In this document: positions 55,623 through 64,000 of the stretch, in pieces | Layout: each line of letters opens with the position of its first letter | How positions within the stretch are numbered: position 1 is the stretch's first letter | Assembly: GCF_000420645.1 (NCBI RefSeq) | Contig: NZ_ATVI01000005.1 | Span: 852,357-916,356, forward strand | Reading direction: 5' to 3' | DNA: 64,000 bases | From: Nevskia ramosa DSM 11499 | Lineage (GTDB): Bacteria > Pseudomonadota > Gammaproteobacteria > Nevskiales > Nevskiaceae | The notes under the pieces: model-generated | What the model was told of the DNA's origin: nothing | The model's input: the letters and a program-made list of their open reading frames with translations, nothing else | The model's database searches: none | Position numbers and translations under genes: made by a program

Positions 55623-57179
55623 ATGAAAGACCAGCTCATCATTTTCGATACCACCTTGCGCGATGGCGAACAGTCGCCGGGTGCTGCCATGACGCTCGAC
55701 GAAAAGGTGCGTATCGCGCTGGCGCTGCAGAAGTTGAAGGTCGATGTCATCGAAGCCGGCTTCGCGATCGCCAGCCCCGGTGACTTCGCCTCCGTGCAGG
55801 CGGTGGCCCGCGCGGTCAAGGAATCGGTCGTCTGTTCCTTGGCCCGTGCCAATGCCGCCGACATCGCCCGCGCCGGCGAAGCCTTGCAGCCTGCGGTGCG
55901 CAAGCGCATCCACACCTTCATCGCCACCAGCGCGATCCACATGGAAAAGAAGCTGCGCTTGACGCCGGATCAGGTCGTCGACAACGCAGTCGGTGCAGTC
56001 AAGCTGGCGCGCACCTTCACCGATGACGTCGAGTTCTCGGCCGAGGACGCAGGCCGGTCCGACATCGATTTCCTGGTCCGCATCTTCGACGCGGTGATCA
56101 AGGCCGGTGCCACCACGCTCAACGTGCCGGACACCGTCGGCTACATGATCCCGAGCCTCTGGGGCGAGCGCTTCAAGACCTTGATCGAGCGGGTGCCGAA
56201 CGCCGACAAGGTGATCTGGTCGACGCACTGCCATAACGATCTCGGCATGGCGGTCGCCAACTCGCTGGCTGCGGTGATGAACGGCGCGCGCCAGGTCGAG
56301 TGCACGATCAACGGCCTTGGCGAGCGTGCCGGCAATGCCGCAGTCGAGGAGATCGTCATGGCCATCCGCACGCGCCACGACATCTTCCCGGTCACCACCC
56401 GAGTCGATGCCACGCAGATCGTGCCCTGCTCGCGCCTGGTCTCGAACATCACCGGCTATCCGGTGCAGCCGAACAAGGCGGTGGTCGGCGCCAATGCCTT
56501 CGCGCATGAGTCCGGCATCCATCAGGACGGCGTGCTCAAGCATCGCGAGACTTACGAGATAATGCGTGCCGAAGATGTCGGCTGGTCTTCGAACAAGCTG
56601 ACCCTCGGCAAGTTGTCCGGCCGCAGCGCCTTCCGTGCCCGGCTTGACGAACTCGGCTATCAGTTCAAGTCCGATGCCGAACTCGCCGAAGCCTTCGCGC
56701 GCTTCAAGGATCTCGCCGACAAGAAGCAGGAAATCTTCGATGAGGACTTGCAGGCCCTGGTCACCCAGACCGAGCAGGCCCGTGCCGAGGAGCGCGTGAC
56801 CTTGCAGTGGCTCGAAGTCACTTCGAAGACCGGCACCAAGCCCTTGGCCAAGGTGGCCTTGGCGGTCGATGGCGAAATCCGCGAAGTGCAGGCGTTGGGC
56901 GATGGCCCGGTCGATGCCGTGTTCGCGGCGATCGAGCAGCGGGTCGGCACCGGGGCCAAGTTGCTGCTCTATTCGGTGAACGCGATCACCACCGGCACCG
57001 ATGCCCAGGGCGAAGTCACCGTGCGCTTGAGCAAGGATGGCCGCGTGGTCAATGGCTTGGGTGCCGATACCGATATCGTCATCGCTTCGGCGAAGGCCTA
57101 TCTGAACGCGGTGAACCGCCTCGAGATCCCGACCAGCCGCGCCCATCCGCAGCATGCGGAATTCGCGGCGATGCCCTGA
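55623..57179 (+). CDS. leuA: 2-isopropylmalate synthase
   Basis: This enzyme condenses acetyl-CoA with 2-ketoisovalerate, the first step specific to leucine. The 518 residues contain the catalytic DmpG-like TIM barrel ([41 protein letters not shown]) and a C-terminal LeuA dimerisation/allosteric domain that gives leucine feedback. ATG at 55623 is chosen by family alignment ([17 protein letters not shown]); the frame opens further upstream. It has its own terminator. Confidence 0.97.
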   Translation: MKDQLIIFDTTLRDGEQSPGAAMTLDEKVRIALALQKLKVDVIEAGFAIASPGDFASVQAVARAVKESVVCSLARANAADIARAGEALQPAVRKRIHTFIATSAIHMEKKLRLTPDQVVDNAVGAVKLARTFTDDVEFSAEDAGRSDIDFLVRIFDAVIKAGATTLNVPDTVGYMIPSLWGERFKTLIERVPNADKVIWSTHCHNDLGMAVANSLAAVMNGARQVECTINGLGERAGNAAVEEIVMAIRTRHDIFPVTTRVDATQIVPCSRLVSNITGYPVQPNKAVVGANAFAHESGIHQDGVLKHRETYEIMRAEDVGWSSNKLTLGKLSGRSAFRARLDELGYQFKSDAELAEAFARFKDLADKKQEIFDEDLQALVTQTEQARAEERVTLQWLEVTSKTGTKPLAKVALAVDGEIREVQALGDGPVDAVFAAIEQRVGTGAKLLLYSVNAITTGTDAQGEVTVRLSKDGRVVNGLGADTDIVIASAKAYLNAVNRLEIPTSRAHPQHAEFAAMP

Positions 57180-57217
57180 TTCGGTCATCCGATCGACCGA
57201 TGTCGGTCAGCAGCACG

Positions 57218-57244
57218 AACCCCGGCTTCGGCCGGGGTTTTTTT
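57218..57244 (+). terminator. Strong intrinsic terminator after leuA
   Basis: AACCCCGGC and GCCGGGGTT enclose a TTCG tetraloop and run into seven T residues (57238-57244). It lies about 40 bases after the leuA stop and is the clearest factor-independent terminator in the window. Confidence 0.92.
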
Positions 57245-57314
57245 GTCGTCGGCAACTACGCCGCGGGTCGGCGAATCTCCGCTGGCCCTCGGGTCGGCAC
57301 GGTAAAGTAGCGCC

Positions 57315-58148
57315 ATGCAAAGCCAACGCCGCGCTCGCCTGCTGAAAGCGCTGGACCTCGAGGTCTGGGCGCGCCGTGGCGCGCCGCGCGTCGCCGCGGC
57401 AGACACGGCGTCGGTGCTCGACGCGCCGTCGATGGCCGACTACGACCAGCCGGAAGCCGATGTTCCGCCAGCGCCGGCACCGAGAACGAGTGCGCCCCGT
57501 GCTGCGCCGCGTCCGCAGCCACCACCGCTGCTGCTCGTCGAACCGGAACCGGTTGCACCGCCGTACGTAGCCCCGGCCGATTGGGATGGGCTCGCCGCAG
57601 CCGTCGCCAGCTGCACGCGCTGCAAGCTGTGCAAGACGCGGACGAAGACGGTGTTCGGTGTCGGTCCGCAGGATGCCTCGCTGCTGGTGATCGGCGAGGG
57701 TCCCGGTGCCGATGAAGACCAGCGCGGCGAGCCCTTCGTCGGCAAGGCCGGCAAGCTGCTCGACGAGATGCTGAACAGCATCGGCCGCGCGCGTGCCAGC
57801 AATGCCTATATCGCCAATGTCGTGAAGTGCCGCCCGCCCGGCAACCGCGATCCGGAATCCGATGAAGTGGCCGCCTGCCGGCCGTTCCTCGATCGCCAGA
57901 TCGAACTGATCCAGCCCCAACTCGTTCTGGCACTGGGTCGCATCGCCGCACAGCGCCTGCTCGGTTCCGATGCGCCGCTTTCGAAACTGCGCGGCCCGCT
58001 GCATGCCTATGGGCCCGCGAAGACGCCGGTGCTGATCAGCTATCACCCGGCCTATCTGCTGCGCTCGCCGGGCGAGAAGGCCAAGAGCTGGCTCGATCTG
58101 AAGCGCGTGCACCAGATGCTGGCCAAGTCCGAAGCGGCCGTTCGTTGA
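57315..58148 (+). CDS. Uracil-DNA glycosylase, family 4 (iron-sulfur type)
   Basis: This DNA repair enzyme removes uracil from DNA. A Pro/Ala-rich N-terminal extension of about 85 residues precedes the catalytic domain. Four-iron cluster ligands are suggested by CTRCKLC and later Cys residues (VVKCRPP, ACRPFL). The uracil-pocket motif GEGPGADEDQRGEPFVG and the C-terminal HPAYLLRSP are intact, as in family 4 enzymes. rimI follows after 34 bases, a common neighbour pairing. Confidence 0.92.
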   Translation: MQSQRRARLLKALDLEVWARRGAPRVAAADTASVLDAPSMADYDQPEADVPPAPAPRTSAPRAAPRPQPPPLLLVEPEPVAPPYVAPADWDGLAAAVASCTRCKLCKTRTKTVFGVGPQDASLLVIGEGPGADEDQRGEPFVGKAGKLLDEMLNSIGRARASNAYIANVVKCRPPGNRDPESDEVAACRPFLDRQIELIQPQLVLALGRIAAQRLLGSDAPLSKLRGPLHAYGPAKTPVLISYHPAYLLRSPGEKAKSWLDLKRVHQMLAKSEAAVR

Positions 58149-58182
58149 TCGGCTCTCCACTATTTCATCCGAACGTCCTGCC

Positions 58183-58668
58183 GTGAGCGCTTTGCCGAAA
58201 GAAGCCAAAGAGGCCAAAGAAATTTGGGCGATCCTGCCGATGCAGGTGGCGCTGCTGCCGCTGGTGCTCGAGATCGAGCGCCGCGCCTACGAATTTCCTT
58301 GGACCGAAACGATCTTCAAGGACTGCTTGAAGTCTGGCTACAGCGCCTGGGTGCTGGCCGGCGATGACGGCCGCCTCGCTGGCTACGCACTGATGAGCAT
58401 GGCCGTCGACGAAGCGCACGTGCTGAATCTCTGCGTCGATCCGTTCCAGCAGCGGCGCGGCTTCGGCCTGAAGCTGCTGAAGCATTTGATGAAGATCGCC
58501 CGCGCGGCTCAGGCGTCGATCGTGCTGCTGGAAGTACGCAAGTCGAACAAGGCTGCGCTGAAGCTTTACGAGGGGATAGGCTTCGCGCGGATCGGCGTAC
58601 GCAAGGCCTATTACCCGGCCGCGGGCGGCCGCGAAGACGCGCTGGTGCTCGGCTTCGACATCCTGTGA
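58183..58668 (+). CDS. rimI: Ribosomal protein S18 alanine N-acetyltransferase
   Basis: This GNAT-fold enzyme acetylates the N-terminal Ala of ribosomal protein S18. The 161 residues contain EIERRAYEFPWTE, the acetyl-CoA loop VDPFQQRRGFGLKLL and the C-terminal ALKLYEGIGFARIGVRKAYY of RimI. The start is GTG at 58183; the Lys/Glu-rich first 15 residues are not typical and a later start is possible. Confidence 0.92.
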   Translation: MSALPKEAKEAKEIWAILPMQVALLPLVLEIERRAYEFPWTETIFKDCLKSGYSAWVLAGDDGRLAGYALMSMAVDEAHVLNLCVDPFQQRRGFGLKLLKHLMKIARAAQASIVLLEVRKSNKAALKLYEGIGFARIGVRKAYYPAAGGREDALVLGFDIL

Positions 58669-58678
58669 TTCGGGCAGC

Positions 58679-59206
58679 GTGCGCCTGATGTCGCGCCGCA
58701 CGCTGGCCATTCTGCTGGCTGGCCTGCTGATGGGCGCCGCCGGCATGGCCTTGCTGAATCATTTGCAGAAGCCCGCTTCGATTACTTCGGTTGCCGGCAA
58801 CACGGTCGCCGCGCATGAAGCCGATCCTGAAAGTGCGACGAACGCGGACGTGGTCTGGGCGATCAGCCTGGTGCGCGCCCGGCCCGGTCAGCGCGAACGA
58901 TTGCTGCGTTTTCTGCGTGCGAACTGGCTGGCGCTGGATGCGCAACTGCTGGCTCAAGGCCGGATCAGCAGCTATCGCCTGCTCGAAGCCGATGTCGTTA
59001 CGGGGGTGATCAACGACAGCAAGCGCTGGGACTACGCGGTGATCCTCGAATACCGCGATCGTCAGGCGATGCAGGATTTCGTGCCGGCCTACCTTGCGCT
59101 GCTGAAGGCGCGGCCGCAGGTGCGGATCGACGGACTGGTATTCGCCGATCTCGGCGAGGTGGTGCAACAACAGGTCGCAAGTCCGCTCGGGAACGACAGT
59201 GAATAA
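58679..59206 (+). CDS. Hypothetical membrane-anchored protein
   Basis: I do not recognise this 175-residue protein. An N-terminal hydrophobic segment (LAILLAGLLMGAAGMALL) could be a signal anchor, followed by a soluble domain of about 110 residues with a pattern like dimeric alpha-beta barrel proteins (VRARPGQRERLLRFLRANW; DYAVILEYRDRQAMQDFVP). It starts with GTG at 58679 or ATG at 58688. Its 3' end overlaps the MFS gene by 8 bases, and rimI is 10 bases upstream. Confidence 0.7.
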   Translation: MRLMSRRTLAILLAGLLMGAAGMALLNHLQKPASITSVAGNTVAAHEADPESATNADVVWAISLVRARPGQRERLLRFLRANWLALDAQLLAQGRISSYRLLEADVVTGVINDSKRWDYAVILEYRDRQAMQDFVPAYLALLKARPQVRIDGLVFADLGEVVQQQVASPLGNDSE

Positions 59207-60434
59207 ACCGCGACGCAGTGCGCAATGGGCCTGGGCGTTCAACGACTGGGCGAACTCGGCCTTCGCGACGACCGTGCTGGTCGGCTTCTTTCCGATCTTC
59301 TTCAAGCAGTACTGGGCGACGGAAGTCGATGCCACCGATGCCACCTTGTACCTCGGCCTCGGCAATTCCGCCGCCGCGCTGATCGTGATGCTGATCTCGC
59401 CCTGGCTCGGCGCACTGGCCGATCGGCTCGGTGCTGCAAAACGTTTCCTCGGCGTGTTCACCGTGCTCGGTGCGTTGGCGACCTTCACCCTGGCCTTCGT
59501 CGGCGCCGGCCAGTGGCATCTGGCGATCGTGGTGTTCGCGCTGGCCTCGATCGGTTTCTTCGGCAGCCTGACTTTCAATGACGCGCTGCTGGTCAGTGTC
59601 GCCACGCCCGAGGAAAGCGATCGCGTGTCCTCGTTCGGCTACGGCCTTGGCTACCTCGGTGGTGGTCTGCTGTTCCTGATCAACGTGGCGATGGTGCTGA
59701 AACCGGAAGTCTTCGGCCTGGCCGACAAGGTTGCTGCGACGCGCGCCGCGTTCATCAGCGTGGCGCTGTGGTGGCTGCTGTTCTCGATTCCGCTGTTCCT
59801 GCGGGTGCCGGAAACCCGCAACGCCAACCAGCAGCCGTTCGGCTGGCAGGAGATCTTTGCCACCGTCCGCCAGATCTCCCAGCACCGTCCGGTATGGATG
59901 TTCCTGCTCGCGTACTTTCTGTACATCGACGCCGTCGGTACCCTGGCGCAGATGGCAGTCGATTTCGGCCTCAATCTCGGCTTCGCTTCGGATAGCCTGA
60001 TCAAGGCGCTGCTGATCGTGCAGTTCGTCAGCTTCCCGGCGGCGATCGGCTTCGGTTATCTGGCCGACCGCATCGGCACCAAGCGCGCGATCTACCTCGG
60101 CTTGTCGGTCTATATTGCGGTGACGATCTGGGGCTACTTCATGCAGACCGAGGCGCAGTTCTACCAGATGGCGGCGGCGATCGGTCTGGTGCAGGGCGGG
60201 GTGCAGTCCCTGAGCCGTTCGTACTTCGCGCGGCTGATTCCACCGGAGCAGGCCGGCCAGTTCTTCGGCTTCTACAACATGCTCGGCAAGTTCGCGGCGG
60301 TGCTCGGGCCCTTGGTGGTCGGCATCGTCGCCGCAACCACCGGCAATCCGCGGCTATCGATCCTGGCGCTGATCGCGTTCTTCATCATCGGCATCGTGCT
60401 GCTGGCTAGAGTGCCGGAGCCGATCAGGGATTAA
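59199..60434 (+). CDS. MFS transporter, UMF1 (Atg22-like) family
   Basis: This 411-residue inner-membrane carrier has about 12 hydrophobic segments. The start QWAWAFNDWANSAFATTVL is the signature of the UMF1/Atg22-like family, and ISPWLGALADRLGAAKR fits the MFS loop 2-3 motif. The substrate is not predictable. It starts with GTG at 59199 overlapping the preceding gene. A decayed copy of its last ~80 bases occurs at 62662-62742. Confidence 0.9.
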   Translation: MNKPRRSAQWAWAFNDWANSAFATTVLVGFFPIFFKQYWATEVDATDATLYLGLGNSAAALIVMLISPWLGALADRLGAAKRFLGVFTVLGALATFTLAFVGAGQWHLAIVVFALASIGFFGSLTFNDALLVSVATPEESDRVSSFGYGLGYLGGGLLFLINVAMVLKPEVFGLADKVAATRAAFISVALWWLLFSIPLFLRVPETRNANQQPFGWQEIFATVRQISQHRPVWMFLLAYFLYIDAVGTLAQMAVDFGLNLGFASDSLIKALLIVQFVSFPAAIGFGYLADRIGTKRAIYLGLSVYIAVTIWGYFMQTEAQFYQMAAAIGLVQGGVQSLSRSYFARLIPPEQAGQFFGFYNMLGKFAAVLGPLVVGIVAATTGNPRLSILALIAFFIIGIVLLARVPEPIRD

Positions 60435-60452
60435 TGCGATTCAACGTGCTGC

Positions 60453-60477
60453 CTCCGGTTCGGACAATGATCCGGAG
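60453..60477. terminator. Hairpin between the MFS gene and a decayed CSLREA gene
   Basis: CTCCGG and CCGGAG arms are separated by 13 bases, about 20 bases after the MFS stop. Similar CCGGAT-containing hairpins lie after the two other CSLREA copies (61012-61042, 62768-62794). Confidence 0.4.
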
Positions 60478-60512
60478 ACGGCGTGGACTACCGAGCATTC
60501 AAAGCGTGCCGC

Positions 60513-60881
60513 TCAAGGAGCAATGACTTCGAAGGCGCCAATGTCGCAGATTGCCGTTCCGTTGCCATCACCGTCCTGAGGTCGTGCCACGCGGCGCTGA
60601 TCGGTGCTCCGGCAACTGTCACCTACCGCGGCATCGATCGCGATGCTGCCCGGGCGTAGCGCGAACGTGGGGGACTTCCAGCCGTTAAGCGCCAGCGGAT
60701 ACATCACGGTTTCGAAACTGTCGGAATTGAGCACCAGCAAGGTCGTTGCGCAGTTGCCGGAGTCGTCGGTGCCGCGCAGCAGGCCGACCAGCGAGAACTG
60801 GGCGCCGGAGCCGACATTCAGGCAGTTATGCTCGACTCTTTCGTAGCCTTCCGAATCACCGGGCAGGCCGTTGCCGGCAGC
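60513..60881 (-). pseudogene. 3' remnant of a CSLREA/beta-helix gene
   Basis: About 120 codons match the C-terminus of the intact paralogue at 61075-62478: NCLNVGSGAQFSLVGLLRG, LVLNSDSFETVMYPLALNGW and the final QDGDGNGTAICDIGAFEV are nearly the same. Upstream of AAAGNGLPG the similarity stops, and no signal peptide or CSLREA region is present, so the gene is a truncated remnant. An open frame continues to 61016 but codes for unrelated residues. Confidence 0.8.
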
Positions 60882-61011
60882 AGCGCAATGACGGCACAGT
60901 GGCGCGCCGAAGGAGCGAATCTGATGACCATGTGGTTTCTCCTGCGTGGGTGCGACGTGCTGTTCTGATTCGCGCCGGTGCTCGGCCAGGAATCGATGCG
61001 CTTCGACCCGC

Positions 61012-61042
61012 AACATCCGGATCAGAAGACGATCCGGATGTT
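61012..61042. terminator. Hairpin after the intact CSLREA gene
   Basis: Perfect 12-base arms AACATCCGGATC and GATCCGGATGTT enclose AGAAGAC. It lies 33 bases downstream of the minus-strand CSLREA stop. No U-tract follows on that strand. Confidence 0.55.
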
Positions 61043-61074
61043 GCCGGTTTTACCGATCGTTCAAAGCTCGCCGC

Positions 61075-62478
61075 TCAGGGGGCCGTGACTTCAAAGGCGC
61101 CAATGTCGCAGATTGCCGTTCCGTTGCCATCGCCGTCCTGAGGACGTGCCACGCGGCGCTGGTCGCTGCTCGGGCAAGCGCCTACCGCGGCATCGATGGC
61201 GGTGCTGCCTGGGCGCAGGGCAAAGGTCGGTGACTGCCAGCCATTCAGCGCCAGCGGATACAACTCGGTCACGAAGGTGTCGGTATTGAGTACCAGCAAG
61301 GTGGTTGCGCAGTTGCCGGAGTCGGTGCCACGCAGCAGGCCGACCTGCGAGAACTGGGCGCCGGTGCCAGTGCTCAGGCAGTTCTGATCAAGCTGATCGA
61401 CGCCATTGTCCGGATCCGCGGTCAAGCCGTTGCCGGCGATGATGCTGTTGGCGATCGCGATGCGGCCACGATTGACCAAGCCGTAGATTTCGTTGCCCGC
61501 GATGGTCACGTTGACCAGACGTGCCGCTACGGTGGGGCCGTCGTAACGTCCGCCGTTCTCGACGGCGGCGACGCCGCTGTAGGGTTCGTGGTTGGTGTTG
61601 CCGCTGACCGTGCTGTTCTCGAGGCGCAGCTGGCCGCTGCCGGTATTGAGGATCGCGGCGCCGGAACCGTTGACCGAAACAGCGTTGTTTTCGAAGCTTG
61701 CGCGACGAATATCGGCCGTGCCGCTGTTGTAGATCGCGCCGCCGAGACCGCTATCGTCGTCATCAGATGCACTGTTGCTGCTAAAGCGGGCATCGCGAAC
61801 GGTCAGGCTACCCTTGTTGTAGATGCCGCCGCCGGCGCCGAAGCTGCCTTCGCCTGCTGCCGAGCGATTGCCATCGATACGTGAGGTATCGATGTTCAGC
61901 GTGCCCTCGTTCCAGATGCCGCCGCCGGAGCCTGGCGCGAACGCGGCGCTGGAGAGATTGCTCGACACGCCGCAGAATTTCAGGTTGAGCGTGCCGCCGG
62001 CATTGACGTCGAGGCCGCCGCCGCGGAACGGTTCGCGGCCGTTGCGCACGGTCAGCTTGCTGAGGGTGGCCACTGCGCCCGGAAGCACTTCAGCGACGCG
62101 ATCAATGCGGCCGGCATCGATGACAGTGACATCCATGCCTTTGCCGAGGATGGTCAGCGTGCCCTTGATGTCGAGATCGCCGTCGACGTTGTTGTCGTCA
62201 TCGACGAGCGGATCCTCGACCTCCGGATTCTGCTGCGGCGCGATGCTGAGCGTATAGGTGCCGGCGGCGAGAATGATCCGGCTGGCACCGGGTGTCTGGT
62301 TGGCAAGCTGTACCGCTTCACGCAGCGAGCAGTCGCTGTTGCAGCTGCCATCCAGGCTGTCGGTGAACTTGGTCACCACGATATCGGCGGCCAATGCGGC
62401 CTGCAGTGGCAGGGCGGCGGTGGCGACCAGCAGGATGCTGGCGCTGTGGCGCACGGCAGTGACGAGATGCTTGTTCAT
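61075..62478 (-). CDS. Secreted CSLREA-domain right-handed beta-helix protein
   Basis: This 467-residue protein has a signal peptide ending near AALA, then the CSLREA motif (CNSDCSLREAVQLANQ), an acidic loop (LVDDDNNVDGDL), and irregular beta-helix repeats with GGGIWNEGTLNI, GGGIYNKGSLTV and GGAIYNSGTADI. It closes with a choice-of-anchor Q-like C-terminus (RRVARPQDGDGNGTAICDIGAFEV). Such proteins are extracellular or surface-bound; no enzyme site is evident. GGGGG lies before the ATG. Confidence 0.85.
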   Translation of the reverse strand: MNKHLVTAVRHSASILLVATAALPLQAALAADIVVTKFTDSLDGSCNSDCSLREAVQLANQTPGASRIILAAGTYTLSIAPQQNPEVEDPLVDDDNNVDGDLDIKGTLTILGKGMDVTVIDAGRIDRVAEVLPGAVATLSKLTVRNGREPFRGGGLDVNAGGTLNLKFCGVSSNLSSAAFAPGSGGGIWNEGTLNIDTSRIDGNRSAAGEGSFGAGGGIYNKGSLTVRDARFSSNSASDDDDSGLGGAIYNSGTADIRRASFENNAVSVNGSGAAILNTGSGQLRLENSTVSGNTNHEPYSGVAAVENGGRYDGPTVAARLVNVTIAGNEIYGLVNRGRIAIANSIIAGNGLTADPDNGVDQLDQNCLSTGTGAQFSQVGLLRGTDSGNCATTLLVLNTDTFVTELYPLALNGWQSPTFALRPGSTAIDAAVGACPSSDQRRVARPQDGDGNGTAICDIGAFEVTAP

Positions 62479-62661
62479 GTTTTTCCCCCGAGTGATTGCA
62501 GAGGCCGACGTTGCGGCTGATCTGCTGGTGATGGTCAGCGGCTTGTCTTGCCGTGCTGCTGCCCGACCAGCCTTTTAACGCGATTCTCATAATGGCGGGA
62601 ATCGGTGAAAACACCTATGGCAGCTCGCAGCGCAGGCTGACTGACAGCATCTGCATCATCG

Positions 62662-62742
62662 AGATCCGCCGATCTTGGCGCTGATCACGTTGATCATCGG
62701 GGCATCGCGCTGCTGGTCCGAGTGCCGGAGGCTATGCAGGGG
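62662..62742 (+). pseudogene. Decayed duplicate of the MFS gene 3' end
   Basis: TTGGCGCTGATCACGTT, ATCATCGG, GCTGCTGGT and GAGTGCCGGAG match, in order, the last ~85 bases of the MFS gene (about 60344-60431) with small indels. The piece sits in the same position relative to the hairpin and the CSLREA gene as in the first copy, so it marks a segmental duplication. Confidence 0.65.
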
Positions 62743-62767
62743 CGGTTCGGCAGATAGTTGGTTGAAG

Positions 62768-62794
62768 CATCCGGATCGCGAAACAATCCGGATG
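62768..62794. terminator. Hairpin after the right-hand CSLREA gene
   Basis: CATCCGGAT (62768-62776) pairs with ATCCGGATG (62786-62794) 38 bases past the minus-strand stop. It resembles the hairpin at 61012-61042 and probably arose with the gene duplication. Confidence 0.5.
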
Positions 62795-62831
62795 TTGCAC
62801 TGACTTGGTTCGACCAGATCAGAAACCCCGA

Positions 62832-64000
62832 TCAGGGCTTCGTGCGCTCGTAGGAACCAAGATCGCAGGCGATGATGCCGTCACCATTGCCATCACGCAG
62901 CCGGATGACGCGACGCTGATCGGTGAACGGGCAAGCACCAATGGCGGCGTCGACGGCAACGCTGCCTTTACGCAGTGCGAAGGTCGGCGACTGTCCGTTG
63001 TTCATCGCCAGTGTGTGCAGCACGGTCACGAAGCTGTCGGCATTGAGCACCAGCAATGTGGCCGCACAGTTGCCGGTGTCCGTGCCGCGCAGCAGGCCGA
63101 CCTGCGAGAACTGGGCGCCGGTGCCGACGTTCAGGCAGTTCTGATCGAATCCATCGACGCCAGTGTCTGGATCCTCGACAGGGCCGTTGCCAGTAATGAT
63201 GCTGTTGGCGATCGAGAGCCGGCCACGGTTGGTCAGTCCGTAAATTCCATTGCCAGCAATGGTGACGTTCACCAGCCGCGCCGACATTGTCGGTCCATCG
63301 AAAGAATAGCCATTCTCTACTGCCGCCGAGGGCACACTCTCTCCGCCGGCACCGTCCTTAGTACTGCCGGTGAAGGTGCTGTTCTCTAGTCTCAGCTGGC
63401 CAATACCTGTATTGAGGATCGCGGCACCGGAACCGATAGCCGAAACCCGGTTGTTCTCGAAGCTCGAGCGGCGGATGTCGGCTGTCCCACTGTTGTAAAT
63501 CCCGCCCCCGAGGCCGCGGTCGTCGTCGTCAAAGGAACGGTTGTCAATGACGCGGGAATCGCGCATGGTCAGGTTGCCCTGGTTGTAGATTCCGCCTCCA
63601 GAACCGAAGAAGCCTTCACCCGCCAATGAGCTGTTGCCGTCGATGCGCGAACCATCGACATTCAGCGTGCCCCCATTCCAGATGCCGCCGCCGTGGCCTG
63701 CTACAAAGGCGGCACTCGCAAAACTGTTCGACACGGCGCAGGAACTCAAGGTGAGCGTACCGTCGGCATTGACATCGAGACCGCCGCCGCGGAACGGTTC
63801 GCGGCCGTTGCGCACGGTCAGCTTGCTCAGTGTCGCGACGGCGCCCGGCAACACTTCGGCGATGCGATCAATCCTTCCGGCATCGATGGTGGTGACGTCG
63901 ATACCGCGGCCGACGATGGTCAGCCGACCCTTGATGTCAAGATCGCCATTGAGATTGTCGTCGTCATCGACCAGCGGATTTTCCGACGCTACGTCGTTGT
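62832..64000 (-). CDS. CSLREA/beta-helix paralogue (5' end outside window)
   Basis: This minus-strand frame stays open to the right edge, so the signal peptide and CSLREA motif lie outside. The visible ~389 codons parallel the intact paralogue: an acidic DDDDN loop, IKGRLTIVGRG, GREPFRGGGLDVNADG, GGGIWNGGTLNVDGSRIDG and a C-terminus with GACPFTDQRRVIRL and DGNGDGIIACDLGSYE. Compared with 61075-62478 it has a longer insert (STKDGAGGESVPS). It is probably secreted. Confidence 0.85.
   Translation of the reverse strand, partial: NDVASENPLVDDDDNLNGDLDIKGRLTIVGRGIDVTTIDAGRIDRIAEVLPGAVATLSKLTVRNGREPFRGGGLDVNADGTLTLSSCAVSNSFASAAFVAGHGGGIWNGGTLNVDGSRIDGNSSLAGEGFFGSGGGIYNQGNLTMRDSRVIDNRSFDDDDRGLGGGIYNSGTADIRRSSFENNRVSAIGSGAAILNTGIGQLRLENSTFTGSTKDGAGGESVPSAAVENGYSFDGPTMSARLVNVTIAGNGIYGLTNRGRLSIANSIITGNGPVEDPDTGVDGFDQNCLNVGTGAQFSQVGLLRGTDTGNCAATLLVLNADSFVTVLHTLAMNNGQSPTFALRKGSVAVDAAIGACPFTDQRRVIRLRDGNGDGIIACDLGSYERTKP

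Larger units (their letters stand above)
62479..62831. other. Intergenic stretch between CSLREA paralogues
   Basis: This 353-base gap holds the promoter region of the gene at 61075-62478 (not resolved), a degraded copy of the MFS gene end (62662-62742) and a hairpin (62768-62794). No open frame with coding character is seen in it. Confidence 0.6.

Noticed and set aside
61800-63700. CRISPR-like or tandem DNA repeats in the CSLREA genes
   Set aside because: The recurrence comes from the GGGIYN/GGGIWN protein repeats, with irregular spacing and no spacer structure.

Overview
The window is GC-rich (about 64% by eye), densely coded bacterial chromosome. The fused nuoCD, the lgt-thyA-folA run and the ilv, pssA and leuA genes point to a gammaproteobacterium, possibly Nevskiales/Solimonadaceae or a relative; that placement is inference. 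I saw no rRNA, tRNA, CRISPR array or transposase gene.

Layout. 1-6854: complex I operon nuoA-B-CD-E-F-G on the minus strand, cut by the left edge inside nuoG. 7014-11531: housekeeping genes on the plus strand (rlmI, lgt, thyA, an alpha/beta hydrolase, folA, acyl-CoA-binding protein). 11655-16072: a DUF815 ATPase and branched-chain amino acid genes, with ilvB and ilvN divergent rather than in one operon, then ilvC. 16293-18329: an orphan membrane TolB-like/TPR protein. 18348-37778: a catabolic block holding lactate oxidation (lldR, lldE-lldG-lldF), an AcoR-type sigma-54 activator, an AraC regulator facing a Baeyer-Villiger monooxygenase-esterase fusion across a MITE-like element, and a minus-strand operon (outer-membrane protein, aldA, Rieske protein, PQQ alcohol dehydrogenase, GlcG) divergent from a close relative of the PQQ receptor pqqU. 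A near-consensus sigma-54 promoter and two matching palindromes lie between the operon and pqqU. 37957-51243: seven tandem, translationally coupled paralogues of the orphan TPR protein, followed by a secreted metzincin. 53833-60434: pssA, a DsbA-like protein, a probable leucine leader peptide and leuA, a family 4 uracil-DNA glycosylase, rimI, a small anchored protein and an MFS carrier. 60513-64000: three CSLREA/beta-helix paralogues, one intact, one decayed and one cut by the right edge.

How the genes may work together. The PQQ dehydrogenase (diol or alcohol to aldehyde), AldA (lactaldehyde to lactate) and LldEFG (lactate to pyruvate) can be read as one route for 1,2-propanediol-like substrates. 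PqqU would import PQQ and the AcoR-type activator would switch on the sigma-54 promoter. No PQQ biosynthesis gene is visible here. The most unusual feature is the 13.3 kb TPR array: the first ~100 residues are nearly the same in six of the seven copies while the periplasmic TolB-like and TPR parts differ, and the modules look shuffled between copies. An eighth copy lies on the other side of the catabolic block, which suggests the block was inserted into an older array between ilvC and pssA.
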